64,000 nucleotides of DNA from UBA5272 sp964393005 (GTDB taxonomy: Bacteria > Patescibacteriota > Minisyncoccia > Phycocordibacterales > UBA5272), in NCBI GenBank assembly GCA_964393005.1, contig CAYMRR010000001.1, positions 1 through 64,000 on the forward strand, given 5' to 3'. The notes under the pieces are model-generated. The model was not told the DNA's origin and made no database searches. It worked only from the letters and a program-made list of their open reading frames with translations. The position numbers and the translations under genes are program-made. Below, one piece after another: positions 9,591 to 18,192 of the stretch; position 1 is the stretch's first letter, and each line of letters begins with the position of its first letter.

Positions 9591-9665
9591 TTTTACTATT
9601 ATTTTCTAATATGCTATAATATTTGAACTAAAAGTCTTGTTCTTTTTGAATTAGATTTTTAGTAT

Positions 9666-9749
9666 GCGTCGGTGGTAGAGTGGTCAATTACAACAGACTG
9701 TAAATCTGTCGCCCTTCGGGCTACGTTGGTTCAAATCCAACCCGGCGCA
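9666..9749 (+). tRNA. tRNA-Tyr (anticodon GTA)
   Basis: The acceptor stem GCGTCGG pairs with CCGGCGC (one G-T pair), the anticodon loop is CTGTAAA (GTA = Tyr), and the long variable arm (CGCCCTTCGGGCTACG region) fits the class II tRNA-Tyr of bacteria. The T-arm TTGG-TTCAAAT-CCAA is clear. The 3' CCA is not encoded. An extended -10 box (TGC-TATAAT, 9612-9620) lies upstream. Confidence 0.95.
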
Positions 9750-9760
9750 CAAAATGTTTT

Positions 9761-10147
9761 ATGTCTAGTATTTTTACTAAAATAATAAATAGAGAATTGC
9801 CAGCAGATATCTTTTATGAAGATGAAAAACATATTGCTATATTAGATATAAATCCTATTCGAGACGGCCATATTTTAGTGATTCCAAAAAAAGAAGTTGA
9901 TTATATCTTTGATATGGAAAATCAAGATTTTTTAGAGTTAATGGAGGTTAGTAAAAAAATAGCCAATCTTTTAACAGAAAAATTAAAAAATAAATTACAC
10001 TTTTCTAAAGTAGCTCTAATAGTAGAAGGTTTGCAAGTTCCACATGTTCATGTACATCTTTTACCACTTATAGACAATATAAGTTTAGCTGTCGAAAAAT
10101 TAAACAAATTTTCTTTGGAAGAGATAAAAAATATTTTACTAAAATAG
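9761..10147 (+). CDS. HIT family nucleotide hydrolase/transferase
   Basis: This 128-aa protein matches the histidine-triad fold: an ILDINPIRDGHILVIPKK strand-helix block at about 27-45 and the catalytic triad PHVHVHLLP at about 94-102. HIT proteins hydrolyse adenosine phosphoramidates or dinucleoside polyphosphates; the cellular substrate here cannot be named. It follows tRNA-Tyr by 11 bp and is probably co-transcribed with it from the tRNA promoter. Confidence 0.85.
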   Translation: MSSIFTKIINRELPADIFYEDEKHIAILDINPIRDGHILVIPKKEVDYIFDMENQDFLELMEVSKKIANLLTEKLKNKLHFSKVALIVEGLQVPHVHVHLLPLIDNISLAVEKLNKFSLEEIKNILLK

Positions 10148-10175
10148 TTATTATTAATTATTTAATATATTATTT

Positions 10176-11438
10176 ATGGAAGAAATTAAAAAAGAATTTC
10201 CAATTTTTGAAAATTATAAAAAAGAATTTGGGCAAGATTTGATTTATTTAGACTCGGCTGCTAGCTCACTTACCCCGCAAAGAGTGGTAGACAAAATGGT
10301 GGAATATTATTCTGATTATAGAAGCCATATAAATAAATCTACTTCTAGTATTTCTTTAAAAGCTACTAGAGAGTTTAATAATTCTAAATTAGCATTAGCT
10401 AAATATTTGAATACAGAAGAAGAAAATATTATTTGGACTAACGGGTCTACTGATGCTAGCAATCTTTTAATAGATTTACTTTTAGAAAATAATATAGAAA
10501 ATATTTCTTTAGAAGAGGGTGATGAAATTTTAACAACAATATTAGAGCATCATTCATCTTTACTTCCTCTTCAAAAATTAGCAAAAGCTAAAAAAATGGA
10601 ATTAGTTTTTTTAGAATTAGATTCTGATTTTAATTTAGAAATATCTAATTTAGAAAATCTTATTACAGAAAAGACTAAAATAGTCTCTATAACTTTTGCT
10701 TCAAATCTTACAGGCACATTGGTAAATATTGAAAAATTAGCAAAAAAAATAAAAGAATTAAATCAAAATATATTTTTTATTGTAGATGCTACTTCAGCTT
10801 TTGGACATATGGCTATAGATATGAACAAGTTAGGAAAATATATAGATGCTATGTATTTTTCATTACATAAAGCTTTTGGAGTGACTGGAGTAGGAGCTCT
10901 TTGGCTAAGGAGAGAAATCTCTAGACATATGAAGCCTGTAAAACTAGGTGGTGGTATAGTTTCTCATGTAGAGAGGAATAAGGCCGAGTTTCGAAGTGAT
11001 GTAAAAGCTTTTGAAGCTGGTACTGCAAATATGGCTGGGATAATAAGTGTTTTTAAAACTATAGAATTTTTAGAAGAAATAAAAGAAAACAGCTTAAAAC
11101 ATAGTCAAGAATTGGTAGAATATTTTTTAGAAAAAATAAAAGAATTAAATAATAAATATACAAATATTTTAGAAATCAAAACTTTTTCTGCTCCAGTAGA
11201 AAATAATATAGGTATAGTTTCTTTTTCTATTAAAATAAATAAAAAAGAATTAATGCTACAAGATATAGCTAAAGTATTTTCTCAAAATAATATAAATATA
11301 AGAGTAGGGCATCATTGCGCAGAACCTTTGGTAGAATATCTAGGCAGTAAAAATGGTTTTGCAAGAGTATCTTTTCATATATATAATACTAAAAATGATA
11401 TAGATATATTAGTAAAAACTATAGAAAAATTAATTTAA
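10176..11438 (+). CDS. sufS: Cysteine desulfurase, SufS/CsdA type
   Basis: A PLP-dependent class V aminotransferase that takes sulfur from cysteine for Fe-S cluster or thio-nucleoside synthesis. The 420-aa protein has the PLP lysine in SLHKAFGVTG (about residue 231), a DATSAFGH cofactor-binding strand before it, and the persulfide Cys in RVGHHCAEP (about 380), the arrangement of SufS-type enzymes. No iscU/sufU, sufB or sufC lies in the window. A sulfur acceptor in the window could be MnmA (19.9 kb). It ends at a terminator shared with the convergent DsbA-like gene. Confidence 0.85.
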   Translation: MEEIKKEFPIFENYKKEFGQDLIYLDSAASSLTPQRVVDKMVEYYSDYRSHINKSTSSISLKATREFNNSKLALAKYLNTEEENIIWTNGSTDASNLLIDLLLENNIENISLEEGDEILTTILEHHSSLLPLQKLAKAKKMELVFLELDSDFNLEISNLENLITEKTKIVSITFASNLTGTLVNIEKLAKKIKELNQNIFFIVDATSAFGHMAIDMNKLGKYIDAMYFSLHKAFGVTGVGALWLRREISRHMKPVKLGGGIVSHVERNKAEFRSDVKAFEAGTANMAGIISVFKTIEFLEEIKENSLKHSQELVEYFLEKIKELNNKYTNILEIKTFSAPVENNIGIVSFSIKINKKELMLQDIAKVFSQNNINIRVGHHCAEPLVEYLGSKNGFARVSFHIYNTKNDIDILVKTIEKLI

Positions 11439-11471
11439 AAATCACTCTTTCTAAAATGAAAGAGTGATTTT
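11437..11471. terminator. Bidirectional terminator between convergent genes
   Basis: A perfect stem of about 14 bp (AAAATCACTCTTTC with GAAAGAGTGATTTT) and a 6-nt loop between sufS (plus) and the DsbA-like gene (minus), with T-rich flanks on both strands. Confidence 0.85.
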
Positions 11472-11495
11472 ATTAGGCAGATAGACAAGTAATAT

Positions 11496-12254
11496 CTATT
11501 TAAGTTTTAAGATTTTGTCTATTATAGTTTCAAATTGAGAAACTTCTCTTGCGCCAGATACTCTGCCTACTATTAATTGTTCTCCTTTTTCTTTATAAAG
11601 AATAATAGAGTGTGGTGTACCTTCTACTCCTACAAGAGAAGCTTCTTGAAGGGTAGACATAAGCTCTAAATCATAATTTCCTTCTGAATAGCAAGCTACA
11701 AACTCTTCTTCATCAAATACTTTTTGAGAAGTCTCTAATACAAGTTTAGCTATAGCTGGCAAATCGTCTAAGTTTAAGCCATTATTAGTCGGGCTTATTT
11801 CAAAAATTTTATCTATAAAATTGATATAAGGATTGTGTCCATACAAATCTCTTACACAATAAGCAGCACTTATCTCCAAAGCAGATTTTTCATGATAAGG
11901 AAGATGTTTATAAACTATACCAATTTTAGCTTTAGTAGTATCAGCAGAATCTAAAGAATATTTTTCTATAAGAGTGGAAAGTGCTTCTTGATGTAGCATT
12001 TTACAAAATGGACATTCTAAATCGGTATATACTACTAGAGTAATATCATTTTTAGTACTTCCTAAAATATATTCTTCATCTTTAAAATCTGCCCCTTGGA
12101 AGATTTTATCTTGAGAAGCTAAAGAGTCTAGTATGCTACTAGAGCCACGAGTAGAACCTTTTCCTACCAATCCATACCCTATAATACCTAAAGCTATTAA
12201 TAGAGCTCCTAGCACAATAGCTGAAGCTATTTGGTTTTTAAATAAATCTTTCAT
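11496..12254 (-). CDS. DsbA-like thioredoxin-fold protein, membrane anchored
   Basis: The 252-aa protein has an N-terminal membrane anchor (about residues 10-30) and an extracytoplasmic thioredoxin-fold domain with active site CPFC (about 80-83) in YTDLECPFCKMLHQE. The cis-Pro loop is likely GVEGTPHSII. This arrangement is typical of DsbA/DsbG-like thiol oxidases or isomerases (thioredoxin_4 group) common in Patescibacteria, where disulfides stabilise surface and pilus proteins. No VKOR or DsbB is in the window. An extended -10 (TGC-TATAAT) lies about 40 bp upstream on the minus strand. Confidence 0.85.
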   Translation of the reverse strand: MKDLFKNQIASAIVLGALLIALGIIGYGLVGKGSTRGSSSILDSLASQDKIFQGADFKDEEYILGSTKNDITLVVYTDLECPFCKMLHQEALSTLIEKYSLDSADTTKAKIGIVYKHLPYHEKSALEISAAYCVRDLYGHNPYINFIDKIFEISPTNNGLNLDDLPAIAKLVLETSQKVFDEEEFVACYSEGNYDLELMSTLQEASLVGVEGTPHSIILYKEKGEQLIVGRVSGAREVSQFETIIDKILKLK

Positions 12255-12355
12255 AATATATATTAAATAATTTTGTTAATTTAATATTAATTATAGCATA
12301 AAGAAATAGGGGACAGTATTTAAAATGTGATAATATTTAAAATATAAATCATATT

Positions 12356-12685
12356 ATGCTTAGTTTTTTATTAAATTTTATATCTGTATTGCTAGCAATA
12401 AAAATTACAGGTATAGCTTATGATAGCAAAAGTTGGCTACCTTTATTATTTTTTACTTTACTTTTAATTTTGGTAAATTCTGTCATCAAACCTATTATTA
12501 AATTTTTTACTTGGCCTATTAATTTTCTCACTTTAGGGTTATTTCACTTTATATTAAATATTTTATTTATAATGTTCATTTTTTATCTTACTCCAGGGTT
12601 TATAGCAGTATCTTTTTTGCAGGCAGTTATTTTTGGTTTTGTGCTTTCTATTACAAATTGGATTTTATTTAAGTTTAAAATTTAA
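12356..12685 (+). CDS. Small four-TM protein, phage-holin-4/YvlD-like family (PF04020)
   Basis: The 109-aa protein consists almost entirely of four hydrophobic segments (about 2-20, 28-50, 55-80, 85-107). The motif VNSVIKPIIKFFTWPINFLTLGLF is characteristic of the YvlD/'Mycobact_4TMS holin' family of small membrane proteins. Despite the name, a lytic role is unlikely; the function is unknown. It is divergent from the DsbA-like gene and ends at a strong hairpin shared with a minus-strand short RNA. Confidence 0.75.
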   Translation: MLSFLLNFISVLLAIKITGIAYDSKSWLPLLFFTLLLILVNSVIKPIIKFFTWPINFLTLGLFHFILNILFIMFIFYLTPGFIAVSFLQAVIFGFVLSITNWILFKFKI

Positions 12686-12775
12686 ATAAAAAAGTATTTT
12701 ATTATTTTTATAATAAAATACTTACTTCTTATCCTTTTTAGCTCTAATAATTATAAATTAGCGATATATATTCCT
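12686..12775 (-). ncRNA. Candidate short RNA, family copy E
   Basis: On the minus strand TTGACA (12810-12805), a 17-bp spacer and TATGAT (12787-12782), preceded by TGC, form a near-consensus promoter whose -10 continues into ATAATT exactly as in the other copies. The 5' segment AGGAATATATATCGCTAAT resembles copy B (GGAATATCGGCCTAAT). ATTAG near the start can pair with CTAAT. The RNA would be about 90 nt, ending at hairpin 12723-12692. It is transcribed away from leuS. There is no T-box feature, so it does not look like a leuS leader. Confidence 0.45.
12692..12723. terminator. Bidirectional terminator
   Basis: A perfect 13-bp AT-rich stem (AAGTATTTTATTA with TAATAAAATACTT), 6-nt loop, with T-runs for both strands. 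It serves the 4-TM protein gene and the short RNA of 12.77 kb. Confidence 0.8.
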
Positions 12776-12859
12776 AATTATATCATAGCATAACTATATA
12801 CCCTTGTCAAGCTAAAAAATCTTAACTAATTTTTATCTCTAGTGTATAATTGATTTACT

Positions 12860-15376
12860 ATGAAAAAACTAAATTATAAAGAAATAGAAAAAAAGTGGCA
12901 AAAATATTGGGAAGAAAAAGAAATAGATAAAGTTTCAAACAACTTTGATGATAAAAAACCTAAATTTTATATTTTAGATATGTTTCCTTATCCTTCGGGA
13001 GAAGGTCTTCATGTGGGCCATCCAAAAGGATATATAGCCACAGATATATATTCTCGAATGAAAAAAATGCAAGGATATAATGTGCTTCATCCTATGGGCT
13101 GGGATGCTTTTGGCCTTCCGGCAGAACAGTTTGCTATTAAAAATAAAATCAATCCAAAAATAGCTACAGCAAATAATGTAGCAAGATATAAAGAGCAAAT
13201 AAAAATGCTTGGACTAAATTATGATTGGGAAAGAGAAATAAATACTACAGATCCAAATTATTATAAATGGACACAATGGATGTTTAAGCAAATGTATAAA
13301 GATGGACTAGCTTATGAATCTTTTGAACCTATTAATTGGTGTCCTAGCTGTAAAACAGGTCTTGCTAATGAAGATTTGGAAGGAAATAAATGTGAAAGAT
13401 GTGGCACTCAAGTAGAAAAGAAATCGATAAGGCAATGGGTAATAAAAATAACCCATTATGCAGATAGACTTTTGGAAGATCTTGATAGTTTGGATTGGGA
13501 GCCACATATAAAAGAGCTTCAAAGAAATTGGATAGGTAAAAGTGTGGGAAGTGAAATTGATTTTGAAATATTAGAAGCGAAAGAAAATAATTTAAAAGAA
13601 AATAAATTAAAAATATTTACCACTAGAGCAGATACTCTTTATGGTTCAACTTTTATGGCTATATCTTATACCTTAGCTAAAAAGTGGATAGAAGAAGGTT
13701 GGCAAGCAAGCAAGGAAATAGAAAGCTTTATAGATAGATTAGAAAAAGAAGAAAAAGAAAGAGATATAGATTTTGATATGTCTAAGTTAGAAAAAGAAGG
13801 AATAGATACAAAAATTAGAGCAATCAATCCAGTAAATGGGGTAGAGATTCCTATTTATATTGCAAATTATATACTAAGTGATTATGGTACAGGAGCTATT
13901 ATGGCAGTACCTGCTCATGATGAAAGAGATTATGAATTTGCTAAAAAATATGGTTTAGAAATAATAGAAGTTGTTAAAAGTAAAGATGAAAAAATAACAG
14001 AAGAAAAAATAAGTTTATATGAAGGAGAAGGTATACTGACTAATTCTAAAGAATTTAACGATATAGATAGTAAAGAGGCTAGAATAAAAATCACTGAAAA
14101 GGTGGGAGGCAAAATAGTATCTAAATACAAATTAAAAGATTGGGTATTTGCAAGACAAAGATATTGGGGAGAACCATTTCCAATAGTTTTTGCTGAAGAT
14201 GAAAATGGTAATAGAAAAAGCTATGCTGTAGCTAATAAAGAATTGCCAGTTGTTTTGCCAGATGTAGAAAATTATGAACCTACAGATACAGGAGAATCTC
14301 CACTTGCTAATATAAAAGATTGGGTAGAAGTTTATGGATTTATAAATGAAGATGGAGAATTTGAAAGTTTAGAAAAGAGTGATCCTAAAGCAAAACTATT
14401 TTTTAGAGAAACCAATACAATGCCTCAATGGGCAGGAAGCTCTTGGTATTATTTAAGATATATTGATCCTAAAAATGACAAAGAATTTATAAATAAAGAA
14501 TTAGATAAAAAATGGAGCCCGGTCGACTTTTATGTAGGTGGAGCTGAACATGCGACAAGACATTTAATCTATGCAAGATTTTGGCATAAATATTTATTTG
14601 ATAAAGGATATTTGAGCTATAACGAACCTTTTAAAAAACTTCAAACAGTAGGACTTATTATGGCAGAAGACGGAAAGAAGATGAGTAAAAGATATAATAA
14701 TGTAGTAAATCCAGATGATATAGTTAGAGAATACGGGGCTGATGCTATGAGGACTTACGAAATGTTTATGGGTCCATTTGATAAATCTGTTTCTTGGAAT
14801 ACTAATAGCATATCTGGAGTAGCTAAATTTTTAGAAAGAGTTTATTCTTTATCTTTTAAAGTAAAAGATAAACTAGTAAGCCGAAAAGAAGAATCTAGAG
14901 AATTAGAAAGAGTCATTAATGAGACTATTAAGAAAGTTTCATTAGATATAGAAGAGTTTAAATTTAACACAGCTATAGCTCAATTAATGATTTGCTTAAA
15001 TTTTTTTGAAGAAGAGATAAAAAAAGATAACCTTCCTTCGAGAGAAACTTTTAAAAAATTTATTCAAATTATTTCTCCTTTTGCTATTCATATAGGGGAA
15101 GAGATTTGGCAAAACATTTTAGAAGAAAAAGAAAGCATTCATCTTTCCTCTTGGCCAAATTTTGAAGAAGATAAAATTAAGAAAGAAGAGGTTGAAATGA
15201 GTATACAAATTTCTGGAAAATTTAGAGGAACTTTTCAGATAAAAGTAGACTTATCTGACGATGAAGTAGCATCTCTTGTAAGAGAGACAGATATCTATAA
15301 AAAATATATAGAAGAAAAAACTGAAATTAAAAAAATAATAGTAGTTAAAAATAGGCTTATAAATATAGTTATTTAA
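12860..15376 (+). CDS. leuS: Leucyl-tRNA synthetase
   Basis: This class I synthetase charges tRNA-Leu; both tRNA-Leu genes seen (CAA, TAA) are in this window. The 838-aa protein has HIGH motif HVGH (about 51-54) in MFPYPSGEGLHVGHPKGY, a zinc-like Cys cluster CPSCKTGLANEDLEGNKCERCG, the CP1 editing domain (about 230-420, with GTGAIMAVPAHDERD), and the KMSKR motif near 606-611. The C-terminal domain is short but complete. A TATAAT -10 lies 9 bp before the ATG, so the mRNA is leaderless or nearly so. Confidence 0.97.
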   Translation: MKKLNYKEIEKKWQKYWEEKEIDKVSNNFDDKKPKFYILDMFPYPSGEGLHVGHPKGYIATDIYSRMKKMQGYNVLHPMGWDAFGLPAEQFAIKNKINPKIATANNVARYKEQIKMLGLNYDWEREINTTDPNYYKWTQWMFKQMYKDGLAYESFEPINWCPSCKTGLANEDLEGNKCERCGTQVEKKSIRQWVIKITHYADRLLEDLDSLDWEPHIKELQRNWIGKSVGSEIDFEILEAKENNLKENKLKIFTTRADTLYGSTFMAISYTLAKKWIEEGWQASKEIESFIDRLEKEEKERDIDFDMSKLEKEGIDTKIRAINPVNGVEIPIYIANYILSDYGTGAIMAVPAHDERDYEFAKKYGLEIIEVVKSKDEKITEEKISLYEGEGILTNSKEFNDIDSKEARIKITEKVGGKIVSKYKLKDWVFARQRYWGEPFPIVFAEDENGNRKSYAVANKELPVVLPDVENYEPTDTGESPLANIKDWVEVYGFINEDGEFESLEKSDPKAKLFFRETNTMPQWAGSSWYYLRYIDPKNDKEFINKELDKKWSPVDFYVGGAEHATRHLIYARFWHKYLFDKGYLSYNEPFKKLQTVGLIMAEDGKKMSKRYNNVVNPDDIVREYGADAMRTYEMFMGPFDKSVSWNTNSISGVAKFLERVYSLSFKVKDKLVSRKEESRELERVINETIKKVSLDIEEFKFNTAIAQLMICLNFFEEEIKKDNLPSRETFKKFIQIISPFAIHIGEEIWQNILEEKESIHLSSWPNFEEDKIKKEEVEMSIQISGKFRGTFQIKVDLSDDEVASLVRETDIYKKYIEEKTEIKKIIVVKNRLINIVI

Positions 15377-15392
15377 AAGCTTCGCACCTTTT

Positions 15393-15421
15393 TTGACTTT
15401 TTTGTCAAGTTGTAGTAATAT
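15393..15421 (+). promoter_or_regulatory. Sigma-70 type promoter for the sigma4/HARE-HTH gene
   Basis: TTGACT (15393-15398), 17-bp spacer, TAATAT (15416-15421). The start site would fall near 15428, giving a leader of about 55 nt. Confidence 0.6.
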
Positions 15422-15482
15422 AGAAATATAAATATATAAGTTAATAGCGTTTTTATTTTATAATTATTTAGATTAATACATT

Positions 15483-16535
15483 ATGGTAGAAGATACAACA
15501 AAACTTTCGTTTAAACCAAGACAAATTTCTAAGAAATTATTGTCTTCTCTTAACCCTCGTATGAAGGATATTATTTCTAGTCGTTATGGACTTGAAAATG
15601 AAAAGAGAATGACATTAGAAGCTATAGGTAAAACCTATGATATAACCAGAGAAAGAGTTAGACAAATAGAAAATTTTGCTTTAGCTGCAATTAAAAAAAG
15701 TCCAGAATTTAGAGAAAATTCTTTTGTCTTTGAAGAATTAAAAGATGTAATAAAAGCTTTGGGAGCTGTGGTAAGTGAAGACAAATTAATGAATTATCTT
15801 TCTAAAGATAAAGTTTTACAAAATCATATTAATTTATATTTAGTTATTGGAGGCTATTTTACCAAAGGAAAAGAAACTGATAGTTTTTATTCTTATTGGA
15901 GCGTAGACGACAATCTTTGTGATCATGTAAAAGGATGTTTGTTAAAACTTCATACTTCTGTAGATGATGAAGAACTTTTACAAGAGGGTGAAGTTTTAGA
16001 AAGATTTGTTTCTAATTTGGATCAGTTGGTAGATGAATATAAAAATGATAGAGAGATTATAAATAAATATTTATCTATTTCTAAAGTTATAGGAAAAAAT
16101 GATTTAGGAGAATGGGGAAAAGTTACCTCTCCTCATATTAAAGCTAGAGGTGTAAAAGATTATGCTTATCTCGTAGTTAGAAAAAAAGGAAAACCTATGC
16201 ATTTTAGAGAAGTGGCTGAAGACATTACTCGTATTTTTAAGAAAAAAACAAATGTTGCTACATGTCATAATGAATTAATAAAAGACAAAAGATTTGTATT
16301 GGTAGGTAGAGGAATGTATGGTCTTAAAGAATGGGGACATGCCGCTGGTATCGTAAGAGATGTAATAGTAGAAATACTTAAAAAAGCAAATGGTGGCCCT
16401 ATGTCTAGAGAAGATATAGTGAGAAAAGTATTAGAAAAAAGAATGGTAAAAGCTAATACTGTAGTTATCAATTTGCAAAATGCTAAATATTTTAAAAAAG
16501 ATAAAGACGGAAGATATTCTTTAGTTAATAACTAA
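15483..16535 (+). CDS. Regulator fusing a sigma-70 region 4 HTH to HARE-HTH domain(s)
   Basis: The first 70 residues contain a sigma region 4.2-like helix-turn-helix: MTLEAIGKTYDITRERVRQIE, the signature that reads the -35 box. There is no region 2. The C-terminal part (about 215-345) contains HARE-HTH/RpoE-delta-like winged helices: MHFREVAEDITRIF...ELIKDKRFVLVGRGMYGLKEWG and a second similar module with MSREDIVRKVLEKR...RYSLV. HARE-HTH occurs in the RNA polymerase delta subunit of Firmicutes. A role in modulating RNA polymerase is therefore likely, but a true sigma function is not, because the core-binding domain is missing. Ends in a strong terminator. Confidence 0.75.
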   Translation: MVEDTTKLSFKPRQISKKLLSSLNPRMKDIISSRYGLENEKRMTLEAIGKTYDITRERVRQIENFALAAIKKSPEFRENSFVFEELKDVIKALGAVVSEDKLMNYLSKDKVLQNHINLYLVIGGYFTKGKETDSFYSYWSVDDNLCDHVKGCLLKLHTSVDDEELLQEGEVLERFVSNLDQLVDEYKNDREIINKYLSISKVIGKNDLGEWGKVTSPHIKARGVKDYAYLVVRKKGKPMHFREVAEDITRIFKKKTNVATCHNELIKDKRFVLVGRGMYGLKEWGHAAGIVRDVIVEILKKANGGPMSREDIVRKVLEKRMVKANTVVINLQNAKYFKKDKDGRYSLVNN

Positions 16536-16550
16536 TCTAGATTTTTATCA

Positions 16551-16581
16551 AAAAAAAACACCCTTTAAGAGGGTGTTTTTT
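16551..16581 (+). terminator. Rho-independent terminator
   Basis: AAAACACCCT pairs with AGGGTGTTTT across a short loop, followed by a T-run. It closes the sigma4/HARE gene; a new promoter-like TATACT lies just after it, before the ATG at 16606. Confidence 0.85.
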
Positions 16582-16605
16582 GTGATATACTTTTAAGTAT
16601 AAGAT

Positions 16606-18132
16606 ATGAATCTTCAATTACTTGTAGATATTGGTTTATTTTTAATCTATATTGCATTATTTACTCTTCTTTTAGCTTGGGCTTGGAAGTTTTGGATGTT
16701 GTATATTAATACAGAATATCAAAAAAAATTAAAATACTCTTTACTAGAAATAAAACTCCCTAGAGAAATAAATAAAAGTCCTGAAGCTACTGAAATATTT
16801 TTAAGATCCGTTTACGATGGAGGTGGGCTAGGTACTTGGTATAAGGAAAATTGGCAAGGGCGTATTCCATCTGTAGCATCATTAGAAATAGCTTCGCTGG
16901 AAGGGGTTATTCATTTTTTCATAAGAGCAGAATCAAAATTTAAACCAAGAATAGAGGCTGCTATATATTCTCAATATCCAAATGTAGAAATAGTAGAATG
17001 GGTAGAAGATTATACAAAAAAATTTCCTAAAATAGTCCATAATGGAAAAGAAGGGTATGGATTTTGGGGATCTGAATGGGTATTATCTAAAAAAGGAGGA
17101 GCTGAAATTGGAGACAAAGAAGCTAATAAGATTAATACTCTAGAATATACAGGAGACATGTATCCTATAAAAACATATAAAGATTGGGGATTAGATAGAG
17201 ATCCTAGAGAAGAACATAAACATGATCCTCTTACTTATGTTTTAGAGACTATGGGATCTATAGGTAAAGGTGAATATTTTGGATATCAAATCTTAATAAG
17301 AGATGCTGGAAAGTGGAATGATATTTATACTCTTAAAAAAAATAAAAAAGAAGAATCTAAACAAAAGCTTTCTGATTTGGTCAAATTTGAAATAGAAAAG
17401 TATAGAAAAAAATGGTCATTAAAAAAGAAAGGAGATACTGAAGAAGATGAATGGGGAAATCTGAAAGGTAAAACTATTAAAAAAGAAGATGGTTCTGAAG
17501 AGTTTAAAGAATATTCATATGCTCATGATATTCTTACTTCTAGCTCTATAAACCCTGCTGACATGGATTTAGATGCAAAAAAGAATTTGGATTTAATACA
17601 AAGAAAAATGGGTAAGCCACAAGTAATAGCTATCTTTAGGACTATCTATGTAGCTGAAACAGGAAAAGAATTAGGTACCAGAATTCCTATGCTTATGAAT
17701 ATTGTAAGACCTTTTAATGAGGATGCTTTCAATACTTTTAGACCAGATAATTTACCTGACCCATTTGATTATCCTTGGCAAGATACTATGGGAAAATTGG
17801 TACCCTGGAGAAAAGAATCTCTTTTTGGGGCTTATGTAGGGAGAGGAGGTTTCTTTTCTTTTGTTGGAGGTATGAAAAAAAGTACAAAAGATTTTTTGGA
17901 TATAACTCTGTATAGATATCCTAGTTATGTAAAAAAAATATATTCTACTTTTCATAATGTTATTAAACATCCTTTTAAACCTACAAAAAATTATAATAAC
18001 GGAATGGTTTTGAATCTTGAAGAGTTGGCTACTTTATATCATTTTCCTGGAGAAGTTGCTTCCACACCTACAATACCTCGTATAGATTCTACAAAATCTT
18101 CTTCACCTTCAAATCTACCTATAGAAAGATAG
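16606..18132 (+). CDS. Conserved membrane-anchored protein of unknown function (508 aa)
   Basis: The N-terminus has one long hydrophobic stretch (about 3-35), followed by a large soluble domain. I see LKYSLLEIKLPREINKSPEA at about 45-65, and IEAAIYSQYPNVEIVEWVEDYT around 125-145; the latter resembles the substrate-facing domain found upstream of type IV secretion/TraG-like ATPases in many Patescibacteria, but no ATPase is adjacent here. A Lys/Glu-rich charged region lies near 250-300, and the C-terminus is Ser/Pro-rich. The start follows a TATACT box closely. No function is assigned. Confidence 0.6.
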   Translation: MNLQLLVDIGLFLIYIALFTLLLAWAWKFWMLYINTEYQKKLKYSLLEIKLPREINKSPEATEIFLRSVYDGGGLGTWYKENWQGRIPSVASLEIASLEGVIHFFIRAESKFKPRIEAAIYSQYPNVEIVEWVEDYTKKFPKIVHNGKEGYGFWGSEWVLSKKGGAEIGDKEANKINTLEYTGDMYPIKTYKDWGLDRDPREEHKHDPLTYVLETMGSIGKGEYFGYQILIRDAGKWNDIYTLKKNKKEESKQKLSDLVKFEIEKYRKKWSLKKKGDTEEDEWGNLKGKTIKKEDGSEEFKEYSYAHDILTSSSINPADMDLDAKKNLDLIQRKMGKPQVIAIFRTIYVAETGKELGTRIPMLMNIVRPFNEDAFNTFRPDNLPDPFDYPWQDTMGKLVPWRKESLFGAYVGRGGFFSFVGGMKKSTKDFLDITLYRYPSYVKKIYSTFHNVIKHPFKPTKNYNNGMVLNLEELATLYHFPGEVASTPTIPRIDSTKSSSPSNLPIER

Positions 18133-18192
18133 ATTTATACAGATTTTAACAAGATTCTTTTTATATGGTATATTGATTTTTAATAGACTAAT

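Noticed and set aside
12686..12859. T-box leader for leuS (GGTGG-like motif in the short RNAs)
   Set aside because: The RNA points away from leuS, has no specifier stem, and the similarity to the T-box motif is limited to about five bases.
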